NCBI GenBank assembly: GCA_037447655.1
Contig: JBBHKE010002697.1
Span: 64,001-124,000 of the forward strand
Source: Zygnema cylindricum
Lineage: Eukaryota > Streptophyta > Zygnematophyceae > Zygnematales > Zygnemataceae
Length of the DNA: 60,000 nucleotides
Direction: 5' to 3'
Shown in pieces: positions 50,410 to 59,134 of the stretch. Within the stretch, counting starts at the first letter, position 1; each line of letters opens with the position of its first letter. The notes under the pieces are model-generated. The model was not told the origin of the DNA. It searched no databases and was given only the letters and a program-made list of their open reading frames with translations. The position numbers and the translations under genes were made by a program.

Positions 50410-50484
50410 CTCCCCTTATTTTCTAGTTAATCTTTAATATCAGACCACACTTCTCCCTTTAGAAAATTAGCATAGGGGAAGGCA
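50410..50484 (-). pseudogene. C-terminal tail of copia F pol and polypurine tract
   Basis: The minus-strand peptide resumes the RNase H tail (REKCGL...KIN), interrupted by a stop, and ends in AAAATAAGGGGAG. It is separated from the rest of F pol (54859-58216) by the nested TR-GAG insertion. AGGCA at 50480-50484 is the left target duplication. Confidence 0.85.
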
Positions 50485-50853
50485 TGAAACTCTGAGACCT
50501 CCATTGGCCCTCAGAGTATGCAGATCCAAAAGAAGCTAATCTAGATAGTGCCGACTCCAAGTTAAGATAAACCCAAGTGACTGACCCCTTGACAGTCACA
50601 ACCCCAATATAGATTCACCCCTGTGAAATAACACTTTCTGTGTGCTCAGTTCCACCACAGAATGCAAAGTTAGAATATGAGATTTGGACACATTCACCCA
50701 CTTTGACTTTCCCTTAGAAATACAGCCACCCTGGCAGACAAAAACTCTGACTGACTACACCCCTGTGTAGCCTAGACTCCCCTGAGTCCGCAGCAAAAAG
50801 AATCACTGAAAATGGTCAAGTAAATTGATAGTTATGGCTGGCCAAAGTTTGCC

Positions 50854-50860
50854 ATTTATA
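50854..50860 (-). promoter_or_regulatory. TATA box of TR-GAG 3' LTR
   Basis: Minus-strand TATAAAT preceded by CTCTCCCAGAGAG; the same site in the other LTR is 54029-54035. Confidence 0.6.
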
Positions 50861-51445
50861 CAGGGTGCTCTCTGGGAGAGGCAGTTGCCTACCCAAAATT
50901 TATCTAAGTCCTATTCCCTCTCTAAAACTCTATCTACTGAAGTACGGCACCAATCAAATTACTGTATCGTACATAAAAGTACAGGTGCCGGTGTACTTTA
51001 TGTACGGCCATTGTACGACATGGCAAAAATGTCGACACGTGTCATATCCGGATTTGTTCCCGTAATCTCCGGAGTTGCCGCAATCCAATGTAGTGTTACC
51101 ACGTGTCACTTAATGTGGCGGTGATCGCAAACCGCCAAAATCGTACGCCGCGATCTCGGCATCCTTCGCGGCCGTCGGATCAAATTTGGATTTCAATCGT
51201 GGCCGTCATAAATACCTGCGCGGTATTCTTTCCGGCGTCAAACAAACCGCGCGGTATTTATTTCGTAATCGTACCGTACGTCGTACTTTCCACAATTGTT
51301 TCTATGCAGTATGCATATAGTTCTAGTTAAATGAATTATTCTTATTGTATTTATTTAAATAAATATCATACCTCGTAATATCTAATACAATTTAGACTAT
51401 GTGGATAAGACTACCGGCTATTGCTGGTGTGACAAGTGGTAGGTA

Positions 51446-51462
51446 CCAGGATCAAATCCTGG
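51446..51462. other. T-arm-like hairpin in TR-GAG 3' LTR
   Basis: CCAGG-ATCAAAT-CCTGG. The matching site in the 5' LTR (54621-54637) has one loop base changed (ATCAAAA). Confidence 0.65.
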
Positions 51463-51542
51463 ACCTGGCAAAACTATCTTTTAGAGAAAACCCCCTATAA
51501 AACAACTGTCTGTCTCCCTCTAGACAGCACAGGCAGCCATGG

Positions 51543-51602
51543 CTAACTCCTCCTTCAGTCTTCAGTGACTGCGACAAGTGTGGGGACTTGAGGAGGAGTT
51601 AG
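51543..51602. other. Conserved U3 hairpin in TR-GAG 3' LTR, 12-bp stem
   Basis: CTAACTCCTCCT (51543-51554) pairs perfectly with AGGAGGAGTTAG (51591-51602) around a loop with CAGTGACTGCGACAAG. An identical structure is at 54718-54777. Confidence 0.7.
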
Positions 51603-51678
51603 AGGCAGGCTGTCAATATCTACTATTTTGCTTTTTATTTTGCAATCTCTAGACCTAGAAAATACTTGAATTCCAACA

Positions 51679-51691
51679 CTCCCCTTATTTT
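51679..51691 (-). promoter_or_regulatory. Polypurine tract of TR-GAG
   Basis: Minus-strand AAAATAAGGGGAG directly upstream of the 3' LTR, identical to those of elements D and F. It primes plus-strand DNA synthesis. Confidence 0.85.
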
Positions 51692-51696
51692 CTAGT

Positions 51697-53679
51697 CTAT
51701 TTTTCTTTCAACTCCCACAAACAAGTAAACAAACATCCCCTCCCCTTTTTCCTTTTCTTTTTCCTTTTTCCTTTTCCTTTCATAAAACTTAAGTATTTAA
51801 CACAGTGCATTAAATGAACTGAAATGATAATTATATCACACATTTTATTTAACATCCCATTTTTCTTAAATTCAAGCAAAGATTTTATCCACTTCGTCAC
51901 TCTTTCATCCACACACAAACCGATTTCCCTCTTGCGATCCAAATAGCCAGCCCCATTTCCAATCTGCAACATACACCTAGATGCTAACCCTTTTACAGGC
52001 ACATCTTCGTCACACCAAGTAGTGATGTCAAATCTATCCACCCCCAAATATTCCCAAAAACCACTAGTCCCCACTAAGTTCCTCATAAGATCTATATCTT
52101 TCGTACTCATATTTTTATCCATGATAATTACCCCATTTTCTGAACTTCCCTCACTCTCTCCCATGGAATTCTTTCCACTATTACTTTCTAATTTAGTTCC
52201 CAATAAATATTTCTTCTCCCCTAAACCTTTAATCAAATATTTCTCTTCTCCCCTATCCTTTAAAACCTCTTCGAGTTTCACTTCTCCCCTTTCCTCGGAA
52301 TCCGTTGAAGTCTCCCTTTCCGACCATTTTTCTGTTTCCCTATTGTGTATAAAATTATCCTCATTAATTTTATCTTTCCCGTTTTCACTTATGGATCCTA
52401 GATCTGACTTTCTCATTTCTAAATCATATACTCTACACTCCTTGACATCCTCAAGTACCTCTTCTCTCTTTACTTCCCTTATACCTCCAAAAGCACACTG
52501 TTGCCTTCGAGCAATTTCTGTGTACTTTTCTCCCTTCCCCATTCTACCGATGTGAAGAAGCTCCAATTTTTCTTCATCCTCTTTCTCCTCTTCATCTTCG
52601 TCCTCCTCATCCACATTCCAACTTCTAAGTTTTTCCAAACAAGGGCATTCCTCCATATAATGACCCGGTTCCCTACAAAAGAAGCAAACCCCTTTTTTCA
52701 AAGCTCCCGTGCCTTTTCCTCTCCCTCTCTTTCCACCAAAGTTCCGATAAGGTTTACCTTTGTCTTTCTTTCTCTCATCACGCTTCCGCTCGTCACCACC
52801 GTTCTTCTCATCACGCTTCCGCTCGTCACCGCCGTTCCTCTCATCACGATTCCGCCAATCACCACCAGCTGAAAATGCATTGACCCTGTCCTTTCCCCTA
52901 CGAAGCTCCAAATTGCTTTCCCTCACAAGAATTATCCCCATGGTAAAGCTCCAAGTCCATGAGGAGCCATCCATTGCCTGCATACGACAAATTATGTTTT
53001 CGTACTCATCTGGGAGTTTCATAATTAGTGTATTAATCTTACTCTCCTCAGATTCTACATATCCCGCACTAGTAAGCTCAACATATAACGCAGCAATATC
53101 ATTACAAAACTCTATCATGCTACCGCCTTTATAAACGTAGGCATCTATTTCTTGTTTTACTAATTGCTGCCTCTGAATAGTCTCACTCTTATAAATCTGA
53201 GTTAGTGCTTCCCATATCTCCGAAGACTTGGTTAGACTTAAAAGAGTGATAGCTATCGACTTAGACACATATCTAAGTATGAGATGTTTTGCTATAGTGT
53301 TTTTGTATTCCCATATTTTCCTGTCATTTTCTTCAGTTTTAATCCCTACATGTGGTACCATAGCTGAGAGCCTAGCTCCCCTCACCATAGGTGTCCCTTT
53401 TTCCTTCTCCCCTATTTCCCCATCCACGGAAAGGTTTTTCCCTTCACCTTCCGTTGCATCTGAACTCCGGGTGATATTCTGGACAGTCTCAGATGATTCT
53501 CCGTAGTAAGCTCCTCCAAAGCTAGGTGGCGGACATCTCACTTGTCCCGCAACAATTCCCTTTAAGTGCTTCTCGAAAAGCAATCCCTCCATTGTAAACG
53601 CCCAATACGTGAAGCCTGTTCCATCAAACATAGGCACCCTAGATGGTGGGCCCATAACCTGAAACTCTGAGACCTCCAT
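51697..53679 (-). CDS. TR-GAG protein: Gag with zinc knuckle fused to collapsed pol remnants (660 aa)
   Basis: The ATG at 53679 lies 20 nt inside the 5' LTR and the frame crosses the primer site (FQVMGPPSRVPMFDGTGFTY). Residues 1-330 are copia Gag (AKHLILRYVSKSIAIT, LIMKLPDEYENIICRMQAMD). Residues of about 332-345 are the zinc knuckle CFFCREPGHYMEEC. A highly acidic and charged stretch follows. After it come short pieces in pol order: VYDL (about 413), GEKKYLLGTKLE (about 485, compare GEAKYILGIQVE of copia RT), GVIIMDKNMS, and GFWEYLG with DITTW (about 550, compare LWMHLG and DITTWSD of RNase H). No integrase core or RT active site remains. No stop interrupts the frame, and the element is young, so the protein is probably made. 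Its role as a capsid protein is known for Gag; a role for the tail is unknown. Confidence 0.85.
   Translation of the reverse strand: MEVSEFQVMGPPSRVPMFDGTGFTYWAFTMEGLLFEKHLKGIVAGQVRCPPPSFGGAYYGESSETVQNITRSSDATEGEGKNLSVDGEIGEKEKGTPMVRGARLSAMVPHVGIKTEENDRKIWEYKNTIAKHLILRYVSKSIAITLLSLTKSSEIWEALTQIYKSETIQRQQLVKQEIDAYVYKGGSMIEFCNDIAALYVELTSAGYVESEESKINTLIMKLPDEYENIICRMQAMDGSSWTWSFTMGIILVRESNLELRRGKDRVNAFSAGGDWRNRDERNGGDERKRDEKNGGDERKRDERKKDKGKPYRNFGGKRGRGKGTGALKKGVCFFCREPGHYMEECPCLEKLRSWNVDEEDEDEEEKEDEEKLELLHIGRMGKGEKYTEIARRQQCAFGGIREVKREEVLEDVKECRVYDLEMRKSDLGSISENGKDKINEDNFIHNRETEKWSERETSTDSEERGEVKLEEVLKDRGEEKYLIKGLGEKKYLLGTKLESNSGKNSMGESEGSSENGVIIMDKNMSTKDIDLMRNLVGTSGFWEYLGVDRFDITTWCDEDVPVKGLASRCMLQIGNGAGYLDRKREIGLCVDERVTKWIKSLLEFKKNGMLNKMCDIIIISVHLMHCVKYLSFMKGKGKRKKKRKKGRGCLFTCLWELKEK
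53647..53659 (-). promoter_or_regulatory. Primer binding site of TR-GAG (half-tRNA-iMet type)
   Basis: Minus-strand GGTTATGGGCCCA with no spacer after the LTR end ...GAGTTTCA. It is the complement of the initiator tRNA-Met anticodon arm. Confidence 0.85.
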
Positions 53680-54853
53680 TGGCCCTCAGAGTATGCAGAT
53701 CCAAAAGAAGCTAATCTAGATAGTGCCGACTCCAAGTTAATATAAACCCAAGTGACTGACCCCTTGACAGTCACAACCCCAATATAGATTCACCCCTGTG
53801 AAATAACACTTTCTGTGTGCTCAGTTCCACCACAGAATGCAAAGTTAGAATATGAGATTTGGACACATTCACCCACTTTGACTTTCCCTTAGAAATGCAG
53901 CCACCCTGGCAGACAAAAACTCTGACTGACTACACCCCTGTGTAGCCTAGACTCCCCTGAGTCCGCAGCAAAAAGAATCACTGAAAATGGTCAAGTAAAT
54001 TGATAGTTATGGCTGGCCAAAGTTTGCCATTTATACAGGGTGCTCTCTGGGAGAGGCAGTTGCCTACCCAAAATTTATCTAAGTCCTATTCCCTCTCTAA
54101 AACTCTATTTACTGAAGTACGGCACCAATCAAATTACTGTATCGTACATAAAAGTACAGGTGCCGGTGTACTTTATGTACGGCCATTGTACGACATGGCA
54201 AAAATGTCGACACGTGTCATATCCGGATTTGTTCCCGTAATCTCCGGAGTTGCCGCAATCCAATGTAGTGTTACCACGTGTCACTTAATGTGGCGGTGAT
54301 CGCAAACCGCCAAAATCGTACGCCGCGATCTCGGCATCCTTCGCGGCCGTCGGATCAAATTTGGATTTCAATCGTGGCCGTCATAAATACCTGCGCGGTA
54401 TTCTTTCCGGCGTCAAACAAACCGCGCGGTATTTATTTCGTAATCGTACCGTACGTCGCACTTTCCACAACTGTTTCTATGCAGTATGCATATAGTTCTA
54501 GTTAAATGAATTATTCTTATTGTATTTATTTAAATAAATATCATACCTCGTAATATCTAATACAATTTAGACTATCTGGATAAGACTACCGGCTATTGCT
54601 GGTGTGACAAGTGGTAGGTACCAGGATCAAAACCTGGACCTGGCAAAACTATCTTTTAGAGAAAACCCCCTATAAAACAACTGTCTGTCTCCCTCTAGAC
54701 AGCACAGGCAGCCATGGCTAACTCCTCCTTCAGTCTTCAGTGACTGCGACAAGTGTGGGGACTTGAGGAGGAGTTAGAGGCAGGCTGTCAATATCTACTA
54801 TTTTGCTTTTTATTTTGCAATCTCTAGACCTAGAAAATACTTGAATTCCAACA
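53660..54853 (-). mobile_element. 5' LTR of TR-GAG
   Basis: 1194 bp, nearly identical to 50485-51678. It ends (plus view) TTCCAACA and is followed by AGGCA. It holds the TATA box 54029-54035, the T-arm hairpin 54621-54637 and the U3 hairpin 54718-54777. Confidence 0.93.
54029..54035 (-). promoter_or_regulatory. TATA box of TR-GAG 5' LTR
   Basis: Minus-strand TATAAAT about 370 bp before the primer site; the probable promoter for the TR-GAG transcript. Confidence 0.6.
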
Positions 54854-54858
54854 AGGCA
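54854..54858. repeat. Target site duplication AGGCA (right)
   Basis: Matches AGGCA at 50480-50484. Removing one copy and the insert rejoins copia F pol in frame across its ...TKPVP|SP... tail. Confidence 0.92.
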
Positions 54859-57800
54859 CAGGTTTGGTCATCATATCTGCTACCATCTCATTATCTGGTC
54901 GGTACTCTAAACTGATTATTTTGTTTTTTACTTTCTCTCTAAAAAAGCTGAGTCTAATGTCTATGTGTTTGGCTTTAAAATGATGTTTATGATTGGCAGA
55001 AATAGTGATTGCTGCCTGATTATCACAAAAAGTTTTCTGCACACCACTCTTAAGGTGACCAAGCTCACCAAGCAAAGACTTCACCCACATCAATTCTTTT
55101 ACAGCAGAACAAAAGGCCATATACTCAGCCTCCATGGTGGACAGAGCAATAACTTTTTGCTGTTTGCTACTCCAACAGCAAGCCCCATCACCCACATAAA
55201 ATACATATCCAGAAGTACATCTCCTCATCGGAGCATCACCATAATTGGCATCACTCCAAGTAGTGATGTCAGTATTCTCCCCACCCAAATGCATCCATAG
55301 ATCCCTAGTTCCTATCAAATATCTAAGGACTCTCTTAGCTGCCTCCCAATCCCTCTTAGTGAGAGCATTTAGACTTCTACTCGGCACTCCTACAGCTGCA
55401 GCTAAATCCAGCCGGGTACAATTCATAAAATATATTAGACTTCTCACTACTTGCATGTAAGGAATAGTTTGCATGAACTTCTGTTCTTCAGGAGATAATT
55501 CCTCGTCTAAGACTATGACTCCTTCTTGCTCACTCCCCTCACTTCCCATCTTCAACTCCATTGGAGTTGTACAACTATTAGCTTTATCCATCTGGAATTT
55601 TTCAAGCATGTTCCTTATTGCTTCCTTTTGAGTCAATCTTATAATTTTTCTTTTTCGGTCTCTTTCTACTTGAATTCCCAAAATATATTTTGCTTCCCCC
55701 ATATCCTTCATTTCAAATCTCCCCTTAAGATCGATTTTCAGTTCATTAATTTTTTCCATTGATTTACTTAAAACAAACAAATCATCAACATAAATTGCAA
55801 TAAATATAAAACCTTCCTCATCTTCAAAAACATAGATTGAGTGATTTGAGCTGATACGGATATATTCAGACCGGTAAGAAACTCATCAAGCTTCTTACTC
55901 TACTATCGAGGCGCCTGTTTCAAACCATAAAGAGATTTAATCAGCCGGCATACTTTACTCTCCTCTCCTTCCTCCACAAATCCTCCGGGTTGTCGTATGA
56001 AGATCTACTTTTCCAATTCTCCATGCAAGAAGGCTGTCTTGATGTCCATCTGGTGCACCTCCATGTGTTTCGCTGCTGCCAGACTGAGAAGTATGCGGAC
56101 GGAGGAAAATCTGACAACCGGGGCAAAGGTTTCCTCGTAGTCAATTCCCTCCTTTTGTGTAAATCCCTTTGCTACTAATCGGGCCTTGTAGCGCTCAATC
56201 GTGTTATCTGGGTTCAATTTTAATTTGAAAACCCACTTACAACCGATTGGGTTTTGGTTTGGTGGACAATCCACCAGCTCCCAAGTATTGACTGCCATAA
56301 TTGAAGCCATCTCATCATTGATGGCTGTCTTCCACCAGTTCCTTTCTGGACAAGTCATCGCCTCTCCATAAGTCTGAGGTTCATCTTGATGAGATAGTTA
56401 TGTTACCTTGTTATTAACCTGTTTTTTTTGCAATCTTTTGCTACTTCTCCTTCCCCCCTCAAAATTTGAGGACGGAATAGATGGTTTTTGTGGATTCTTT
56501 CGAACAATCTCGGCTTCTCCCCTGTCCCTTGATTACGAATCAATTTCCACCACGTCTTCCGCTTTGGGTAGAGTTGTCACTATAGTTTCCACAGCCGAGT
56601 CTTTTTCGGTCTGATTTGTACCTGCAAGAATGTCATCTTCTCTAAAACCTGGATAGTTAGGAAGCTCAAAGTCATCGGATTTTCTTGACTCAAATCTGAT
56701 TTTTACTGACTTTGTATACTTGAAGGGATCCACAGACTTTCCTTCATCCATAACTACTAGATGCTTTACTAAGATTATATCTTCCCTTTTAAGATCATAA
56801 ACTCTATATTTTTTAACATCCTCATTATATCCTAACAAGTATCCCGGTTTTCCTTTAGGATCTAACTTCGAATTAGATCGATCTGTATTTAGACTGAATA
56901 CTTGACTGCCGAAACCTTTAAGTGAGATATGTCCGGTTTTCGGCCCGTCCATCTCTCATAAGGTGTTTTATCTTTTATAGCTGAAGTAAGAACTCTATTT
57001 TTGAGGTAATTAGCAAAGTTCATTGCTTCTACCCAAACCTTTTTCCTATCTTTTTATCTGACAACATACTTCTAGCACTATCGCTTAGTGTTCTATTTAA
57101 CCTTTCAGCTACCCCATTCTGTTCCAGGTTTTCTAGAACTGTCTTTTGGTGTTAGACTCCATCTTCCCTCAGAAAATCCTCAAACTGGTTAGAAGTATAC
57201 TCTCCACCATTGTCACTCCTTACTCTCTTAATTGGAGTTTCATGGAGTTTTTCGCTCCATGCTTTATATTGTCTAAAACAATCTTGAGCTTTTGACTTGT
57301 TTTTCAAAAAATACACCTGGGAATATCGAGACCAATCATCACTGATAGTCATCATAAATCACTTCCCCCCCCGGTGAGGGCAGTTTAGCCAGTCCCCAAA
57401 TATCGGTGTACTAGATCTAGAATTTTTTCTCCCTTATACGTGGTTGTTTTAGGAAAGGGTCATGTGTGTGCTACACCTTGAGCACATCCACTACAATCAC
57501 TTATATTATCACTCTCACTGAACTGAATCCCTTCCACCACTCCCATCTTTTTCATCTCTGTTAACTTATCTAGATTCACATGCCCAAGCCTTTTATGCCA
57601 CATCATAATATCATGAACAGCAGCATAATAAAGTTTCTTTGTTTCAAAACTTAAAATCAGCCTAAACATCCCTTGGCTACCATGAAATAGACCTCCTCCT
57701 CAAAACTAGCAGTAAAGACTCCTTCCCTAGTGCTAGTGAAAAAACCCTTATCATCTAATACAGATGTAGAGATAAGGTTTTTGTTCAACTCCGGAATAAA

Positions 57801-58216
57801 CAATACATCAGAGAATGTTACTATAGATGTCTTTCCTTCTACTAGCACTTTCAGATCTACTGATCCTACAAGAGTAGTAGTGACTATCCTCCCATCCCCG
57901 TACTATATCTCTACGGTGGGAATCTTTCTTATCTTAGTGAATTGTGCTTATCGTTACACATGTGCATGGAGGCACTTGAATCTATAATCCAGTCTGCTTC
58001 ACCTTTCAATCCACCGTAAGCACATTTCTGCCTTCATGAAATTTAGACCTCGTTTTTCGCCTCCAACTCCTCATCCAATAGGAGCTCATTGTCCTCGTCA
58101 TAGGATTCTGCCTCATTCACCTGTGTCACAAGGGCCTTTTTCTTTCCTCTTGGGGTTCCACCGGTCTGCCCCTCCTTTAACCGAAGCTCGGTTTGCTTAG
58201 TGCACTCGCAATATAG
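54859..58216 (-). pseudogene. Copia F pol: protease, integrase, RT, RNase H
   Basis: Read on the minus strand from 58216. The end of the gag linker (CTKQTELRLKEG) and a protease WIIDSSASMHMC (Gly changed to Ser) come first. GAG-pre-integrase MMWHKRLGHVNLDKL follows at 57600, then the integrase core TISDDWSRYSQVYFLK, RSDNGGEYTS and NGVAERLNRT. RT reads IGCKWVFKLKLNPDNT, QMDIKTAFLHGELEK, SLYGLKQAPR and YVDD near 55775. RNase H reads DITTWSDANYGDAPMRRCTS and FCDNQAAITISANHKHHF. RT and RNase H from 55780 onward are open; the upstream parts have several stops and frameshifts. Gag and the 5' LTR are missing because element H begins at 58217. Confidence 0.9.
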
Positions 58217-59134
58217 TGTTGTTTTTGAAATGTTAGTTTCGTACTTACGCCACATTTTGTGCGCACGCGACGGTTCGTGCGTAGATTATTACCAGAAATA
58301 TTGTGGTGGTACAAATGGAGGTTCGAATGGATTTGTGGATTGGGGGAGTAATTGTACAATTGAAGTTAAAGGATTGTATTTTGATAATGTGGTATCAAGT
58401 GGACCGTACGTATGTGATGTCGGTTCATGACGTGGTTTCATCCTCAAGTGACTAATCAAGTTGATACTCATTACGCGAATTTTACGGAAGCGACGATGTA
58501 AATATTTGGTTGAACATTGATGTGTCTTTTTGTGAATTAATTATTAGTGTAGATTTACTCACTTTGACATACCTTGAAGTATTCATGTATACCGACATTA
58601 ATAGAGGTAGCTGGTAGATAGCGTACCGCTGATATGCCTCCGTACATTCAGCAGTAAGCTCTTGTATATATTTGTAGGACTTCGTCATTTTAGGACATAG
58701 GAACTTTTTGGACCAAAAACTGTTTATGGTTATTTTTGGTAATTTTATCTGAGGATTACTCTCAGATCTGATAGCGGAACTATCTGAAATTCTGCATGTT
58801 TGTTCCTATTTATATTTTTAATATTGTCACAGATTTTCAGGTCTATGGTGTGCCTGGTCTGTGTTTTACTTCATTGTGAAGTTAGCCTGTCTGATCAAAG
58901 TTCTGGCAGACTGTTTTTCTGCAACTTTGACTAGATGATGTGATCAATCTGTTTATTATTTTTATCTGAAACTTTGTGAGGTCATTTTATATCCTAGATA
59001 ATATCTTTAAATGTAGTTTCAGCTTGTTTTGTTAATTATGTTGAATTCTGTGTGTATCCAAAGTACGCTGTTTTTAGGGTAGTCTGTGGTGCTTCCTAGG
59101 GTGAATCCATGGCTAGAAATGGCTATGGACAACA
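58217..59134 (+). mobile_element. 5' LTR of copia H (918 bp)
   Basis: It starts TGTTGTTTTTGAAATG where copia F sequence stops and ends ...GGACAACA directly before the primer site. It shows no obvious similarity to the U3 hairpin or T-arm segments of the other LTRs, so it is a different lineage with the same terminal bases. The start is inferred from the F breakpoint and the TGTTG terminus. Confidence 0.65.

Larger units (their letters stand above)
50485..51678 (-). mobile_element. 3' LTR of TR-GAG
   Basis: 1194 bp, equal in length to the partner LTR at 53660. It contains TATAAAT (50854-50860), the T-arm hairpin (51446-51462) and the U3 hairpin (51543-51602). Confidence 0.93.
50485..54853 (-). 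mobile_element. Young gag-type terminal-repeat element (TR-GAG) nested in copia F
   Basis: A complete insertion of 4369 bp: two 1194-bp LTRs starting TG and ending CA (plus-strand view), flanked by the 5-bp duplication AGGCA (50480-50484 and 54854-54858). The primer site abuts the right LTR and a polypurine tract (51679-51691) abuts the left. The interior is only 1981 bp and holds one long frame. I find about seven differences between the LTRs (roughly 0.6%), so the insertion is recent. It lacks integrase and intact RT, so it must have been mobilised in trans. Confidence 0.92.

Noticed and set aside
51720-53500. Plus-strand open frames of 90-177 codons rich in Ser, Pro and Phe
   Set aside because: They are antisense shadows of the TR-GAG coding frame.
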